Assembly (NCBI RefSeq): GCF_029643425.1
Contig: NZ_CP119106.1
Coordinates: 868,001-932,000, forward strand
DNA from: Isoptericola sp. AK164
Lineage (GTDB): Bacteria > Actinomycetota > Actinomycetes > Actinomycetales > Cellulomonadaceae
Direction of reading: 5' to 3'
DNA: 64,000 nucleotides
Under the pieces are notes generated by a model. The model was not told the origin of the DNA. It ran no database searches and saw only the letters and a list, made by a program, of their open reading frames with translations. Below are positions 55,117-62,794 of the stretch, piece after piece. The position numbers and the translations under genes were made by a program. Numbering within the stretch: the first letter of the stretch is position 1; each line of letters begins with the position of its first letter.

Positions 55117-56030
55117 CGCGCACCCTCCCGCCCACCGAGTCCCGCAACCCCCGGTCCGAGGGGCTCGACGATCTCAGCACCGCGGAGGTCCTGCGTCTGC
55201 TCAACGCCGAGGACCGGCACGCCGTCGACGCCGTCGGGCAGGTGCTGCCCGACCTCGCCCACGTCGTGGACGTCGCCGCGGAACGCTTCCGGCGGGGCGG
55301 CACCGTCCACTACTTCGGCGCAGGGACATCGGGACGCCTCGGGGTGCTCGACGCCAGCGAGCTCCTGCCCACCTTCAACCTCGAGCCCGGACGGGTCGAG
55401 GGCCACGTCGCGGGTGGCGAGGCAGCGCTCGTGCAGGCCGTGGAGAACGCCGAGGACTCCGAAGCGGACGGACGCCGGGAGGCGGCGGGCCTGACCGCCG
55501 ACGACCTCGCGATCGGGCTCGCGGCGAGCGGCTCGACGCCGTACGTCGGTGGAGCGCTCGCGGCCGCGCGTTCCGCCGGCGCGTACACGGTGCTGGTCTC
55601 GAGCAACCCGGAGGCCCCCCTGGAGGGTCTGGCGGACACGAACATCGTGCTGCCGACCGGCCCCGAGGTGATCACCGGTTCGACACGGCTGAAGGCCGGC
55701 ACGGCGCAGAAGCTCGTGCTGAACGGCTTTTCCACCGCGCTCATGATCGCGGTCGGACGCACGTGGAAGAACCTCATGGTCTCGGTGGTGGCGACGAACG
55801 CGAAGCTGCGGGAACGGACCGTCCGCATCCTGCGCGAGGCGACCGGACTGGACGACACCGCCGCCCGCGAGCTCCTGGACCGCACCGACGGCGAGCTCAA
55901 GACGGCGATCGTCGTGGCGCTCGGCGGGATCGGTGTCGACCGGTCGCGCGAGCTCCTCGGCACCTGGTCCGGTTCGGTCCGGGACGCGTTGACGGCCGCG
56001 TACGGCCGCGCACCGGAGGCACGCTCGTGA
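55113..56030 (+). CDS. murQ: N-acetylmuramic acid 6-phosphate etherase
   Basis: A 305-residue SIS-domain lyase that removes D-lactate from MurNAc 6-phosphate, leaving GlcNAc 6-phosphate. TESRNPRSEGLDDLSTAEVL, YFGAGTSGRLGVLDASELLP (catalytic Glu), QAVENAEDSEADGR (second Glu) and GLAASGSTPYVGGAL are diagnostic. TGPEVITGSTRLKAGTAQKL and TWKNLMVSV follow. The length is normal. The ATG overlaps the symporter stop and the end overlaps the next kinase gene. Confidence 0.97.
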   Translation: MTRTLPPTESRNPRSEGLDDLSTAEVLRLLNAEDRHAVDAVGQVLPDLAHVVDVAAERFRRGGTVHYFGAGTSGRLGVLDASELLPTFNLEPGRVEGHVAGGEAALVQAVENAEDSEADGRREAAGLTADDLAIGLAASGSTPYVGGALAAARSAGAYTVLVSSNPEAPLEGLADTNIVLPTGPEVITGSTRLKAGTAQKLVLNGFSTALMIAVGRTWKNLMVSVVATNAKLRERTVRILREATGLDDTAARELLDRTDGELKTAIVVALGGIGVDRSRELLGTWSGSVRDALTAAYGRAPEARS

Positions 56031-56962
56031 TCACGATGGGTGTCGACCTCGGCGGGTCCGGGAGCCGGGTGGCGCTGAACCGCGGCGACGACGGCCCCCG
56101 GGAGGAGCTCGTCGGTCCGCCGATCGCCGTGGGGGAGACGGGCGCGACCGTCCCTGGGCTGCTGCAGCACCTCCTGCGGGAGGCTGCGACGCGGTGGCCC
56201 GTCGAGCTGTCGCAGGTCACCGGCGTCGGGGTCGGCGCCACCGGGCTCGCCTCCCTGGTCGAGAGCCCGTCGGCGGTCGCCGAGCAGGTCCGCACCGCGC
56301 TGGACGCGCCCGTCGTCGTCGCGATCGACGCCGTCGCCGCGCACCTTGGCGCCCTGGCAGGAGCCGAGGGGGCCGTCGTGGCGCTCGGCACCGGGGCGGT
56401 CGCCATCGGCCGGGGTGCGGACGGTCGGTGGCGGCGTGTCGACGGCTGGGGTCATCTCCTCGGCGACCGGGGCGGGGGCGCCTGGCTGGGACGTCGGGGT
56501 CTGGAGGCAGCGTTGCGAGCGTACGACGGGGTCGACGACGCCGGGTCCGCCCTGCTCGCGGCCGGCCGCCGCCGACTCGGCGAGCCGGTCACCTGGCCGG
56601 CCCAGCTCTACCCGCGGGCCGACCGTGCGGCGGTGCTGGCAGGCTTCGCCCCCGACGTCGTCGCCGCGGCGGCGACCGGGGACGAGGCTGCCCGGGCGCT
56701 CCTGACGGAGGCGGGCCGCGAGGCGGCCGACAGCGTCCTCGCCGCTCTCGATCCCGAGACGACGCCCCGGGTCGCCCTCACCGGTGGCCTGGCCAGGGCG
56801 GGAGGCGACCTGTCCGCCGGGTTCTCCGCACGCGTCGCGCAGCGCCGTCCGGACGTCGTCGTCCGCCCGCCGGCCGGGGACCCGCTCGACGGAGCGATGC
56901 ACCTCGCGCGCCGTGCGGCGCGAGGCACGATCGTGACGCAGGAGGGATTCGTATGGGACTGA
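56027..56962 (+). CDS. BadF/BadG-type N-acetylglucosamine kinase-like protein
   Basis: A 311-residue ASKHA kinase. The first phosphate loop is MGVDLGGSGSRVAL; VVALGTGAVAIGRG and GWGHLLGDRGGGAWLGRRGL are the second phosphate and adenosine regions; VALTGGLARAGG ends the fold. This matches eukaryote-like N-acetylglucosamine kinases found in MurNAc operons. It could phosphorylate GlcNAc or MurNAc entering through the symporter. GTG at 56027 has gagg 7 bp upstream and overlaps the murQ stop; an ATG at 56036 is the alternative. It overlaps the next gene by 10 bp. Confidence 0.9.
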   Translation: MITMGVDLGGSGSRVALNRGDDGPREELVGPPIAVGETGATVPGLLQHLLREAATRWPVELSQVTGVGVGATGLASLVESPSAVAEQVRTALDAPVVVAIDAVAAHLGALAGAEGAVVALGTGAVAIGRGADGRWRRVDGWGHLLGDRGGGAWLGRRGLEAALRAYDGVDDAGSALLAAGRRRLGEPVTWPAQLYPRADRAAVLAGFAPDVVAAAATGDEAARALLTEAGREAADSVLAALDPETTPRVALTGGLARAGGDLSAGFSARVAQRRPDVVVRPPAGDPLDGAMHLARRAARGTIVTQEGFVWD

Positions 56963-59829
56963 CCGACGACCTGAGCCGGACGCTCGGCACCGAGCGGGTG
57001 CTGACCAGGGCGCTCGATCGCCACGCGCGGGCTCATGATGCCTCCCACTACCTGCTCGTCCCGGAGGTCGTCGCCGTGGCGGAGGACGCCGGCGACGTGG
57101 CACGGACGATGACGACGGCCCGTGCGCACGCCACGCCGGTCACCTTCAGATCCGGCGGCACGAGCCTGTCCGGGCAGGCCGCCGGAGCGGGCGTCCTGGT
57201 CGACACCCGACGCGGGTTCCGGCGAGTGGAGGTGCTCGACGACGGACGACGGGTCCGCGTCCAGCCCGGCGCCACGCTGCGCACGGTGAACGCCCGGCTC
57301 GCGCCGTTCGGCCGCGCGCTCGGTCCCGACCCTGCCAGCGAGGCGGCGTGCACGATCGGCGGCGTGATCGCCAACAACTCGTCCGGGATGGCGGCGGGGA
57401 CGGAGCACAACAGCTATCGCACCCTGGAGTCGATGGTCGTGGTGCTCGCCTCGGGAACCGTCCTGGATACCGGGGCGCCCGGAGCGACGGACCGGCTGCG
57501 CGCCGAGGAGCCGGCGCTGTGCGCGGAGCTGGAGACCCTGCGCGACCGGGTGCGTTCCGACCCGGTCGTTGCGGAGGAGATCCGTCGACGGTTCGCCATG
57601 AAGAACACGATGGGCTACGCGCTCGACGCCTTCTGCGACTACAGCGACCCGGTCGACCTGCTGGCGCACCTGCTGGTCGGCTCCGAGGGGACGCTCGGCT
57701 TCGTGGCCGAGGCCGTGTTCCGCACTGTCCAGGTCCAGGGGGCCGCCGCGACAGGGCTGCTGGTGTTCGAGTCGGTCGATGACGCGACCCGCGCACTGCC
57801 CGCGCTGGTGGGCACCGGGGCGGCAGCGCTGGAGTTCATGGACTCGACCTCGTTGCGCGTCGCCCGGCGGTCCCCGGGGGCCCCCGAGTCGGTCACGGGC
57901 TTCCCTGTCGACGAGCACGCGGCGATCCTGGTCGAGTACCGCGCCGACGACGCGGACCTGCTCGCCGAGACCGTCGGAGCCGCCGAGGGGGTGCTCGACG
58001 GTCTCCCGACGGTCCTGCCGCTCCGCCTGACCCGTGACGATGCCGAACGAAGCGCGCTCTGGAAGGTGCGCAAGGGGCTCTACGCGACCGTCGCGGGGGC
58101 CCGGCCGCCGGGTACCACGGCTCTGCTCGAGGACATTGTGGTGCCCGTCGCCGAGCTCGCGGATACCTGTCGCGAGCTCCGTGACCTGCTGGCCGTGCAC
58201 GGCTACGTCGACCCCGTCGTCTTCGGGCACGCGAAGGACGGAAACCTGCACTTCATGCTCACGCAGGACACGGAGGACCCGGCAGCCGTGTCGCGGCTGG
58301 CGGCGTTCACCGACGACCTCGTCGAGCTGGTGCTCCGGCACGGGGGCAACCTCAAGGCCGAGCACGGCACCGGCCGTGCGATGGCACCGTTCGTGGAGCG
58401 GCAGTACTCGCCCGCCCTGGTGGACGTCCTGTGGCGGGTCAAACGTGCCTTCGACCCGGCCGGGATCCTCAATCCCGGGGTCGTGCTCACCACGGACCGG
58501 CGCGCACACCTCACGGACCTCAAGCCGGTCGAGCCGGTCGACGCCGAGGTCGACCGGTGCGTCGAGTGCGGCTACTGCGAGCCGGTCTGCCCGAGCCGGG
58601 ACCTGACGCTCACGCCACGGCAACGCATCGTGGCGCGGCGTGCCCGTGCCCGGGCCGAGGCACGTGGCGACGGCGCCCTGGTCGCCGAGCTCGACGAGCA
58701 GTTCGGCTACGACGGCGTGGACACCTGCGCGGCTGACGGCATGTGTGCGACGTCCTGCCCCGTCCAGATCGACACCGGTGCCCTCGTCAAGAGGCTGCGG
58801 CAGGAGCAGCGTGGCCGGTCCGAGCAGCGTGCATGGAGCGCCGCAGCATCGCACTGGGGCGCGGCGACCACGGTCGCCCGTGCCACGTTGAGCACCGCTG
58901 CTCGGCTCCCGGCGCCGTTCGTCCAGGTCCCGAACCGCGCGGCACGAGCCGTCGCGGGAGCCGACGACGTGCCGTGGTGGACGCCTGACTTGCCGGCAGG
59001 CGGCCGACCTCGCAGCCGGACCGACGGGGGCAGGGGGCTGCCGGGCGAGCCGGCGGCGATCTTCCTGCCCTCCTGCCAGGGTGCGATGTTCGCTCCGGCC
59101 ACCGCGTCCGGCGGCGTCCAGACCGCGCTCGCCGTGCTGTGCCGCGCTGCCGGCGTCGGCCTCGTGCCGCTCGACGACGTCGACGCGCTGTGCTGCGGCA
59201 CGCCGTGGTCGTCGAAGGGCTTCGACGACGGGCATCGTGTCATGGCCGAGCGCGTCCTCGATGCCGTCGACCGTGCTCGACGGGCGGCACGGCGATGGAC
59301 CGGGCGGGACCTACCCGTCGTGGTCGACGCCACCTCGTGCACGGAGGGTGTAGCAGGTGTCATGGCGACCGCGCGTGCCTCGGGCGACCCGAGAGCCGCT
59401 CGCGTCGTCGACGCCGTTACGTTCGCCGTCGAGCACGTGCTGCCCCGCCTCGACATCGACGACGATCGTCGCGTCGACTCGGTGACGGTGCACCCGACCT
59501 GTTCCTCGACCCGTGCAGGGCTCGACGGTGACCTGCGTGTGCTGGCGAGTGCCGTCGCGCGCGACGTCCACGTGCCCGTCGACTGGGGATGCTGCGGGTT
59601 CGCCGGTGATCGCGGCATGCTCCACCCGGAGCTGACTGCCGCGGCGACGGCCGCGGAGGCTGCCGAGGTGTCGCGTCTGGCCGGTGCCGAACATGCGTCG
59701 TGCAACCGGGCCTGCGAGATCGGCATGAGCCGTGCGACCGGACGGTCCTACCGACATCTGCTCGAGATCGCCGCGGACGTCGTCGAGAGCTCAGTGTCGC
59801 TCGACGGTCCGGCCGTCGAGGTGGAGTGA
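56953..59829 (+). CDS. FAD/Fe-S oxidoreductase, probable D-lactate dehydrogenase
   Basis: A 958-residue fusion. Residues about 35-520 are a GlcD-type FAD domain: FRSGGTSLSGQAAGAGVLVD, GGVIANNSSGMAAGTEHNSY and GTLGFVAEAVFR bind FAD; GHAKDGNLHFML and KAEHGTGRAMAPFVE are active-site segments. A ferredoxin-like part follows with CVECGYCEPVCPSRD (about 536) and CAADGMCATSCP (about 592). A GlpC-type domain ends the protein with CCGTPWSSKG and WGCCGFAGDRGM. This arrangement fits D-lactate dehydrogenases of the Dld2 type. It directly follows MurQ, which releases D-lactate, so it should oxidise that lactate to pyruvate. Other D-2-hydroxy acids remain possible. Confidence 0.93.
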   Translation: MGLTDDLSRTLGTERVLTRALDRHARAHDASHYLLVPEVVAVAEDAGDVARTMTTARAHATPVTFRSGGTSLSGQAAGAGVLVDTRRGFRRVEVLDDGRRVRVQPGATLRTVNARLAPFGRALGPDPASEAACTIGGVIANNSSGMAAGTEHNSYRTLESMVVVLASGTVLDTGAPGATDRLRAEEPALCAELETLRDRVRSDPVVAEEIRRRFAMKNTMGYALDAFCDYSDPVDLLAHLLVGSEGTLGFVAEAVFRTVQVQGAAATGLLVFESVDDATRALPALVGTGAAALEFMDSTSLRVARRSPGAPESVTGFPVDEHAAILVEYRADDADLLAETVGAAEGVLDGLPTVLPLRLTRDDAERSALWKVRKGLYATVAGARPPGTTALLEDIVVPVAELADTCRELRDLLAVHGYVDPVVFGHAKDGNLHFMLTQDTEDPAAVSRLAAFTDDLVELVLRHGGNLKAEHGTGRAMAPFVERQYSPALVDVLWRVKRAFDPAGILNPGVVLTTDRRAHLTDLKPVEPVDAEVDRCVECGYCEPVCPSRDLTLTPRQRIVARRARARAEARGDGALVAELDEQFGYDGVDTCAADGMCATSCPVQIDTGALVKRLRQEQRGRSEQRAWSAAASHWGAATTVARATLSTAARLPAPFVQVPNRAARAVAGADDVPWWTPDLPAGGRPRSRTDGGRGLPGEPAAIFLPSCQGAMFAPATASGGVQTALAVLCRAAGVGLVPLDDVDALCCGTPWSSKGFDDGHRVMAERVLDAVDRARRAARRWTGRDLPVVVDATSCTEGVAGVMATARASGDPRAARVVDAVTFAVEHVLPRLDIDDDRRVDSVTVHPTCSSTRAGLDGDLRVLASAVARDVHVPVDWGCCGFAGDRGMLHPELTAAATAAEAAEVSRLAGAEHASCNRACEIGMSRATGRSYRHLLEIAADVVESSVSLDGPAVEVE

Positions 59830-59851
59830 CCGACACAGGAAGGAGGCCTCC

Positions 59852-60634
59852 ATGGAGGTCGTCATCGCTCCCGAGCGGGAGCTGGCGGCGCTGGCCGCCG
59901 ACGCGATCGAGTCGTTGCTGCGTCGTCGTCCCCGGACCGTGCTGGGGCTGGCCACGGGCTCGAGCCCGCTGAAGGTCTACGACGAGCTGGCTCGCCGTCA
60001 CACCGAGGACGGGCTGTCCTTCGCCGAGGCGCGGGGGTTCATGCTCGACGAGTACGTGGGTCTGGCCGCCGACCACCCGGAGCGGTACCGCAACGTCATC
60101 GCGACCGAGATCGCCGAGCGGGTGGACTGGCCCGCCGACCAGGTCCGGGGTCCGGACGGGCTGGCGGTGGACCTGCCGGCGGCGTGCGCGGCCTACGAGG
60201 AGTCGATCCGGGCGGCCGGGGGAGTGGACCTGCAGCTGCTGGGGATCGGGACCGACGGGCACATCGCGTTCAACGAGCCGGGGTCCTCGTTGGCCTCGCG
60301 CACGCGGATCAAGACGCTGACGCGTCAGACGCGGGTGGACAACGCCCGGTTCTTCGACGGTGACGTCGAGCGGGTGCCCACGCACTGCTTGACTCAGGGT
60401 CTCGGCACGATCATGCAGGCCCGGCACCTGGTGCTGCTGGCCACGGGCAAGCACAAGGCCGAGGCGGTGCACCAGCTCGTCGAGGGCCCGGTCTCGGCGC
60501 TGTGGCCGGCGACGGTGATGCAGTTACACCCGCACGCCACGGTGCTGGTGGACGAGGCGGCCGCCTCGCGTCTGCAGCTGGCCGACTACTACCGCCAGAC
60601 GTACGCCTCCAAGCCCGACTGGCAGGGCCTCTGA
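59852..60634 (+). CDS. nagB: Glucosamine-6-phosphate deaminase
   Basis: A 260-residue enzyme that converts glucosamine 6-phosphate to fructose 6-phosphate and ammonia. VLGLATGSSPLKVYDELARR is the phosphate loop, FMLDEYVGL holds the catalytic Asp, and GIGTDGHIAFNEPGSSLASR holds the Asp-His pair. THCLTQGLGTIMQARHLVLL and TGKHKAEAVHQLVEGPVSAL complete the signature. The ATG follows caggaaggaggcctcc. It closes the MurNAc operon. NagA, needed to deacetylate GlcNAc 6-phosphate first, is not in the window. Confidence 0.96.
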   Translation: MEVVIAPERELAALAADAIESLLRRRPRTVLGLATGSSPLKVYDELARRHTEDGLSFAEARGFMLDEYVGLAADHPERYRNVIATEIAERVDWPADQVRGPDGLAVDLPAACAAYEESIRAAGGVDLQLLGIGTDGHIAFNEPGSSLASRTRIKTLTRQTRVDNARFFDGDVERVPTHCLTQGLGTIMQARHLVLLATGKHKAEAVHQLVEGPVSALWPATVMQLHPHATVLVDEAAASRLQLADYYRQTYASKPDWQGL

Positions 60635-60691
60635 GACGAGGTTCGCGGGGTGAGTGTGGCCCTGGGCCGCCGGGTGCGAAATACTGGGCGA

Positions 60692-61504
60692 ATGAGCATG
60701 AGCCGTTCGAATCCCCTGCCTCGGGTCCCCACGCCGCCTCAGGGGGACGAGGTCGCCGCCTACGACTCGTACCTCGAGGCGCAGAAGGCCGTCGACTACC
60801 TCTCGGACGAGAAGTTCCCCGTCCAGCACGTCACCATCGTGGGCACCGACCTGCGGATGGTCGAGCGCGTCACCGGCCGGCTGACGTACGGCCGGGTGGC
60901 GCTGGCCGGCGCCCTGTCCGGCGCCTGGTTCGGCTTCTTCGTGGGCCTGCTCCTGATGTTCTTCGCCGCGGGCGAGACCAGCGTGCTGCTCGTCGCGCTG
61001 GCGCTCGGCGCCGGGTTCGGACTGATGTTCTCCGTGCTCTCCTACGCCTTCACCGGCGGGCGGCGGGACTTCACGTCGCAGTCGCAGATCGTGGCGTCCA
61101 CGTACGCCCTGCTGTGCGCCACCGAGCACGCGGCCGAGGCGCGGACCATGCTGCAGAACGCACCGGGCGGGCTGGGCAAGCCCCGGCGCCGGGAGCGGCC
61201 GGCCGCTCCCGCGGCCCCGTCGTCCCCGGACCCGCGATGGACGATGCCCGACGGCGCCCCGCGCTACGGCGCGATGCGGCCCGGCGGGGAACCAGGTCCG
61301 GCCGCGACCCCGGGCGGGTCGGGATCGTCGACGTCGGCCGTCGCCGGCGGCGAGGGGCCCTCGCAGCCGCAGCCGGGCCCCGACGAGCTGCCGCCCGCGG
61401 TGCCGCCGCAGGGCGGGGAGTCGCCGTCGTCGACCTCCACGCCGACGGCCCCGCCGCCGTCCTCGGACCCCGACGACCCGTACGCGCCGCCGCCGGAGCG
61501 CTGA
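60692..61504 (+). CDS. Gly-zipper membrane protein, general-stress-protein type
   Basis: A 270-residue protein. Residues about 20-80 match the small domain of general stress protein 17M-like proteins (YDSYLEAQKAVDYLSDEKFP and VTIVGTDLRMVERVTGRLTY). Two Gly-rich membrane helices follow (ALAGALSGAWFGFFVGLLLM and LALGAGFGLMFSVLSYAF). The last 110 residues are a Pro/Gly/Ser-rich disordered tail ending DDPYAPPPER. ATG at 60692 or 60698; no ribosome site, but TACTGG lies just upstream, so a leaderless transcript is plausible. The function of this actinobacterial family is unknown. Confidence 0.85.
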   Translation: MSMSRSNPLPRVPTPPQGDEVAAYDSYLEAQKAVDYLSDEKFPVQHVTIVGTDLRMVERVTGRLTYGRVALAGALSGAWFGFFVGLLLMFFAAGETSVLLVALALGAGFGLMFSVLSYAFTGGRRDFTSQSQIVASTYALLCATEHAAEARTMLQNAPGGLGKPRRRERPAAPAAPSSPDPRWTMPDGAPRYGAMRPGGEPGPAATPGGSGSSTSAVAGGEGPSQPQPGPDELPPAVPPQGGESPSSTSTPTAPPPSSDPDDPYAPPPER

Positions 61505-61582
61505 GCGCCGGTTCCGCGTCCGCCAGGGCGCCGTCCGAGCCGCCACCTGCCGGTTCGGGATCCGGCCGCGCCGCCGTGGTGA

Positions 61583-61644
61583 GTTCGGTCCGTCGCAACG
61601 AGTTCGGTCAGGATCCTGACCGAACTCGTTCCACCCGACCGAAC
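61583..61644. repeat. 62-bp palindromic element, left copy
   Basis: Order: GTTCGGTC - 6 nt - AACGAGTTCGGTC - aggatcct - GACCGAACTCGTT - 6 nt - GACCGAAC. The central 34 bp (61597-61630) are a perfect palindrome. It lies 78 bp after the stress-protein gene and 103 bp before the AbiEi/DUF559-like gene. The right copy at 62670 has the same length and spacing. Confidence 0.85.
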
Positions 61645-61747
61645 GGTGCGCCGTGCGGGCCACCCACAGCACCGGCTGTCCACACCACGGGCCGGATCCT
61701 GTCGGCTCGCGCCACCGCATGTCCGGCAGGCGCGGCACCGTGGCCGG

Positions 61748-62653
61748 ATGAGCCCCTCCGACGAGATCACCCTGGCCGGCGACACCTACCGGGCCGCACT
61801 GACCCGGTCGGTCCGGGCCGGCGAGGTCGTCAAGGTCCGCTACGGCGCCTATCGGGCGCGGGCCGACGGCGAGATCGGCCTGACGGACCACGTCCTGGCG
61901 CTGCGGCGTCAGCTGCGCGACCCCGTGTTCAGCCACGAGACCGCTGCTGTGCTGCTGGGCTGCTCGCTCTGGCACCGCCCGGAGCGGGTGCACGTGATGC
62001 GACCGTACCGGCGCTCGGGCCACGCCTCACGAGACGTGCAGTGGCATCTCGGCACCGTCCCTGCGGAGGAGCTGCTCCGCCTCCGGGGACTCGAGGTGAC
62101 GACGCTGGCCCGGACGGTCGTCGACTGCGCCCTGACGTCGCATCCTCTGCAGGCACTGGTCGTCGCCGACTCCGCACTGCGGCTGGACCCACCCCTGGAC
62201 CTGACGGCGGCGCACCATGTGCTGCGGCGTTCGCGTCGTCGCCAGGGCCGGGCACGTGCGCGCTGGGTCCTCGACCATGCCGACGGCGGGTCGGAGTCCC
62301 CCTGGGAGACCTGGACACGCTACGTGTGCCTGCGCGCCGGGATGCCCCGTCCGATCACCCAGGCGCCCGTCAGGACCCGGGTCCGTCTCTACCGCTGCGA
62401 CCTCGGCTGGCCCGAGCACGGCGTGTACGTCGAGTTCGACGGTCGCATCAAGTACGCGCGGTCCGGCACCGCGGAGCTGCTGCGGGAGAAGAAGCGCTCC
62501 GACGACCTGCGCGAGGCGGGAGTGGTCCCGGTCCGGGTGCTGGCGACGCAGCCGTCGGGCGTACCGCGGGTCGTGGGCGCCGTCGCGCGGAGGTTTCCTC
62601 CGGAGGTGGCGGCGCGATTCCGGGTGAATCCCGTGCTTCCGGCGCCGACCTGA
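61748..62653 (+). CDS. AbiEi/DUF559-like protein
   Basis: A 301-residue protein of a large actinobacterial family. The N-terminal part resembles the winged-helix of AbiEi-type antitoxins (GDTYRAALTRSVRAGEVVKV followed by RYGAYRA). The middle (FSHETAAVLLGCSLWHRPER, then VTTLARTVVDCAL) fits transcriptional-regulator/AbiEi-like proteins. The C-terminal part (WETWTRYVCLRAGMPRPITQ, YRCDLGWPEHGVYVEFDGR, REKKRSDDLREAGVVPVRV) looks like the DUF559/Vsr nuclease-like fold with a D-x(n)-E-F-D-G-R pattern. No AbiEii-type toxin gene is adjacent. Two 62-bp palindromic elements flank it. Function unknown; a regulator or nuclease in defence or repeat handling are possibilities only. Confidence 0.82.
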   Translation: MSPSDEITLAGDTYRAALTRSVRAGEVVKVRYGAYRARADGEIGLTDHVLALRRQLRDPVFSHETAAVLLGCSLWHRPERVHVMRPYRRSGHASRDVQWHLGTVPAEELLRLRGLEVTTLARTVVDCALTSHPLQALVVADSALRLDPPLDLTAAHHVLRRSRRRQGRARARWVLDHADGGSESPWETWTRYVCLRAGMPRPITQAPVRTRVRLYRCDLGWPEHGVYVEFDGRIKYARSGTAELLREKKRSDDLREAGVVPVRVLATQPSGVPRVVGAVARRFPPEVAARFRVNPVLPAPT

Positions 62654-62669
62654 CGACCCAATCCGGTCG

Positions 62670-62731
62670 GTTCGGTCGTCCGGAACGGGTTCGGTCGACA
62701 TGTTGACCGAACCCGTTCCGGACGACCGAAC
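62670..62731. repeat. 62-bp palindromic element, right copy
   Basis: Order: GTTCGGTC - gtccgg - AACGGGTTCGGTC - gacatgtt - GACCGAACCCGTT - ccggac - GACCGAAC. Here the whole 27-nt arms (62670-62696 and 62705-62731) are perfectly complementary around an 8-nt loop. It begins 16 bp after the stop of the flanked gene and also lies between convergent genes, so it can act as a terminator. Confidence 0.85.
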
Positions 62732-62740
62732 GGAGAGACT

Positions 62741-62782
62741 GCTCAGGGCTCAGGGCTCAGGGCTCAGGGCTCAGGGCTCAGG
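62741..62782. repeat. Heptanucleotide tandem repeat
   Basis: Six perfect copies of GCTCAGG, 42 bp, starting 10 bp after the right palindrome and ending 12 bp from the stop codon of the peptidase gene. The peptidase gene end contains GCTCAGGC, so the array may have grown from it. The unit is not a multiple of three but is intergenic. Confidence 0.9.
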
Positions 62783-62794
62783 GCAGCGGGGAGC

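Noticed and set aside
56608-59235. Minus-strand frame of 875 codons opposite the FAD/Fe-S protein gene
   Set aside because: Shadow frame caused by GC-rich third positions; the plus strand carries complete cofactor motifs.
61748-62653. Type IV AbiEi/AbiEii toxin-antitoxin pair
   Set aside because: Only an AbiEi-like protein is present; the neighbouring genes are a membrane stress protein and a peptidase, not an AbiEii nucleotidyltransferase.
62741-62782. Short repeats as CRISPR or origin-type iterons
   Set aside because: Contiguous heptamers with no spacers and no replication or cas genes nearby.
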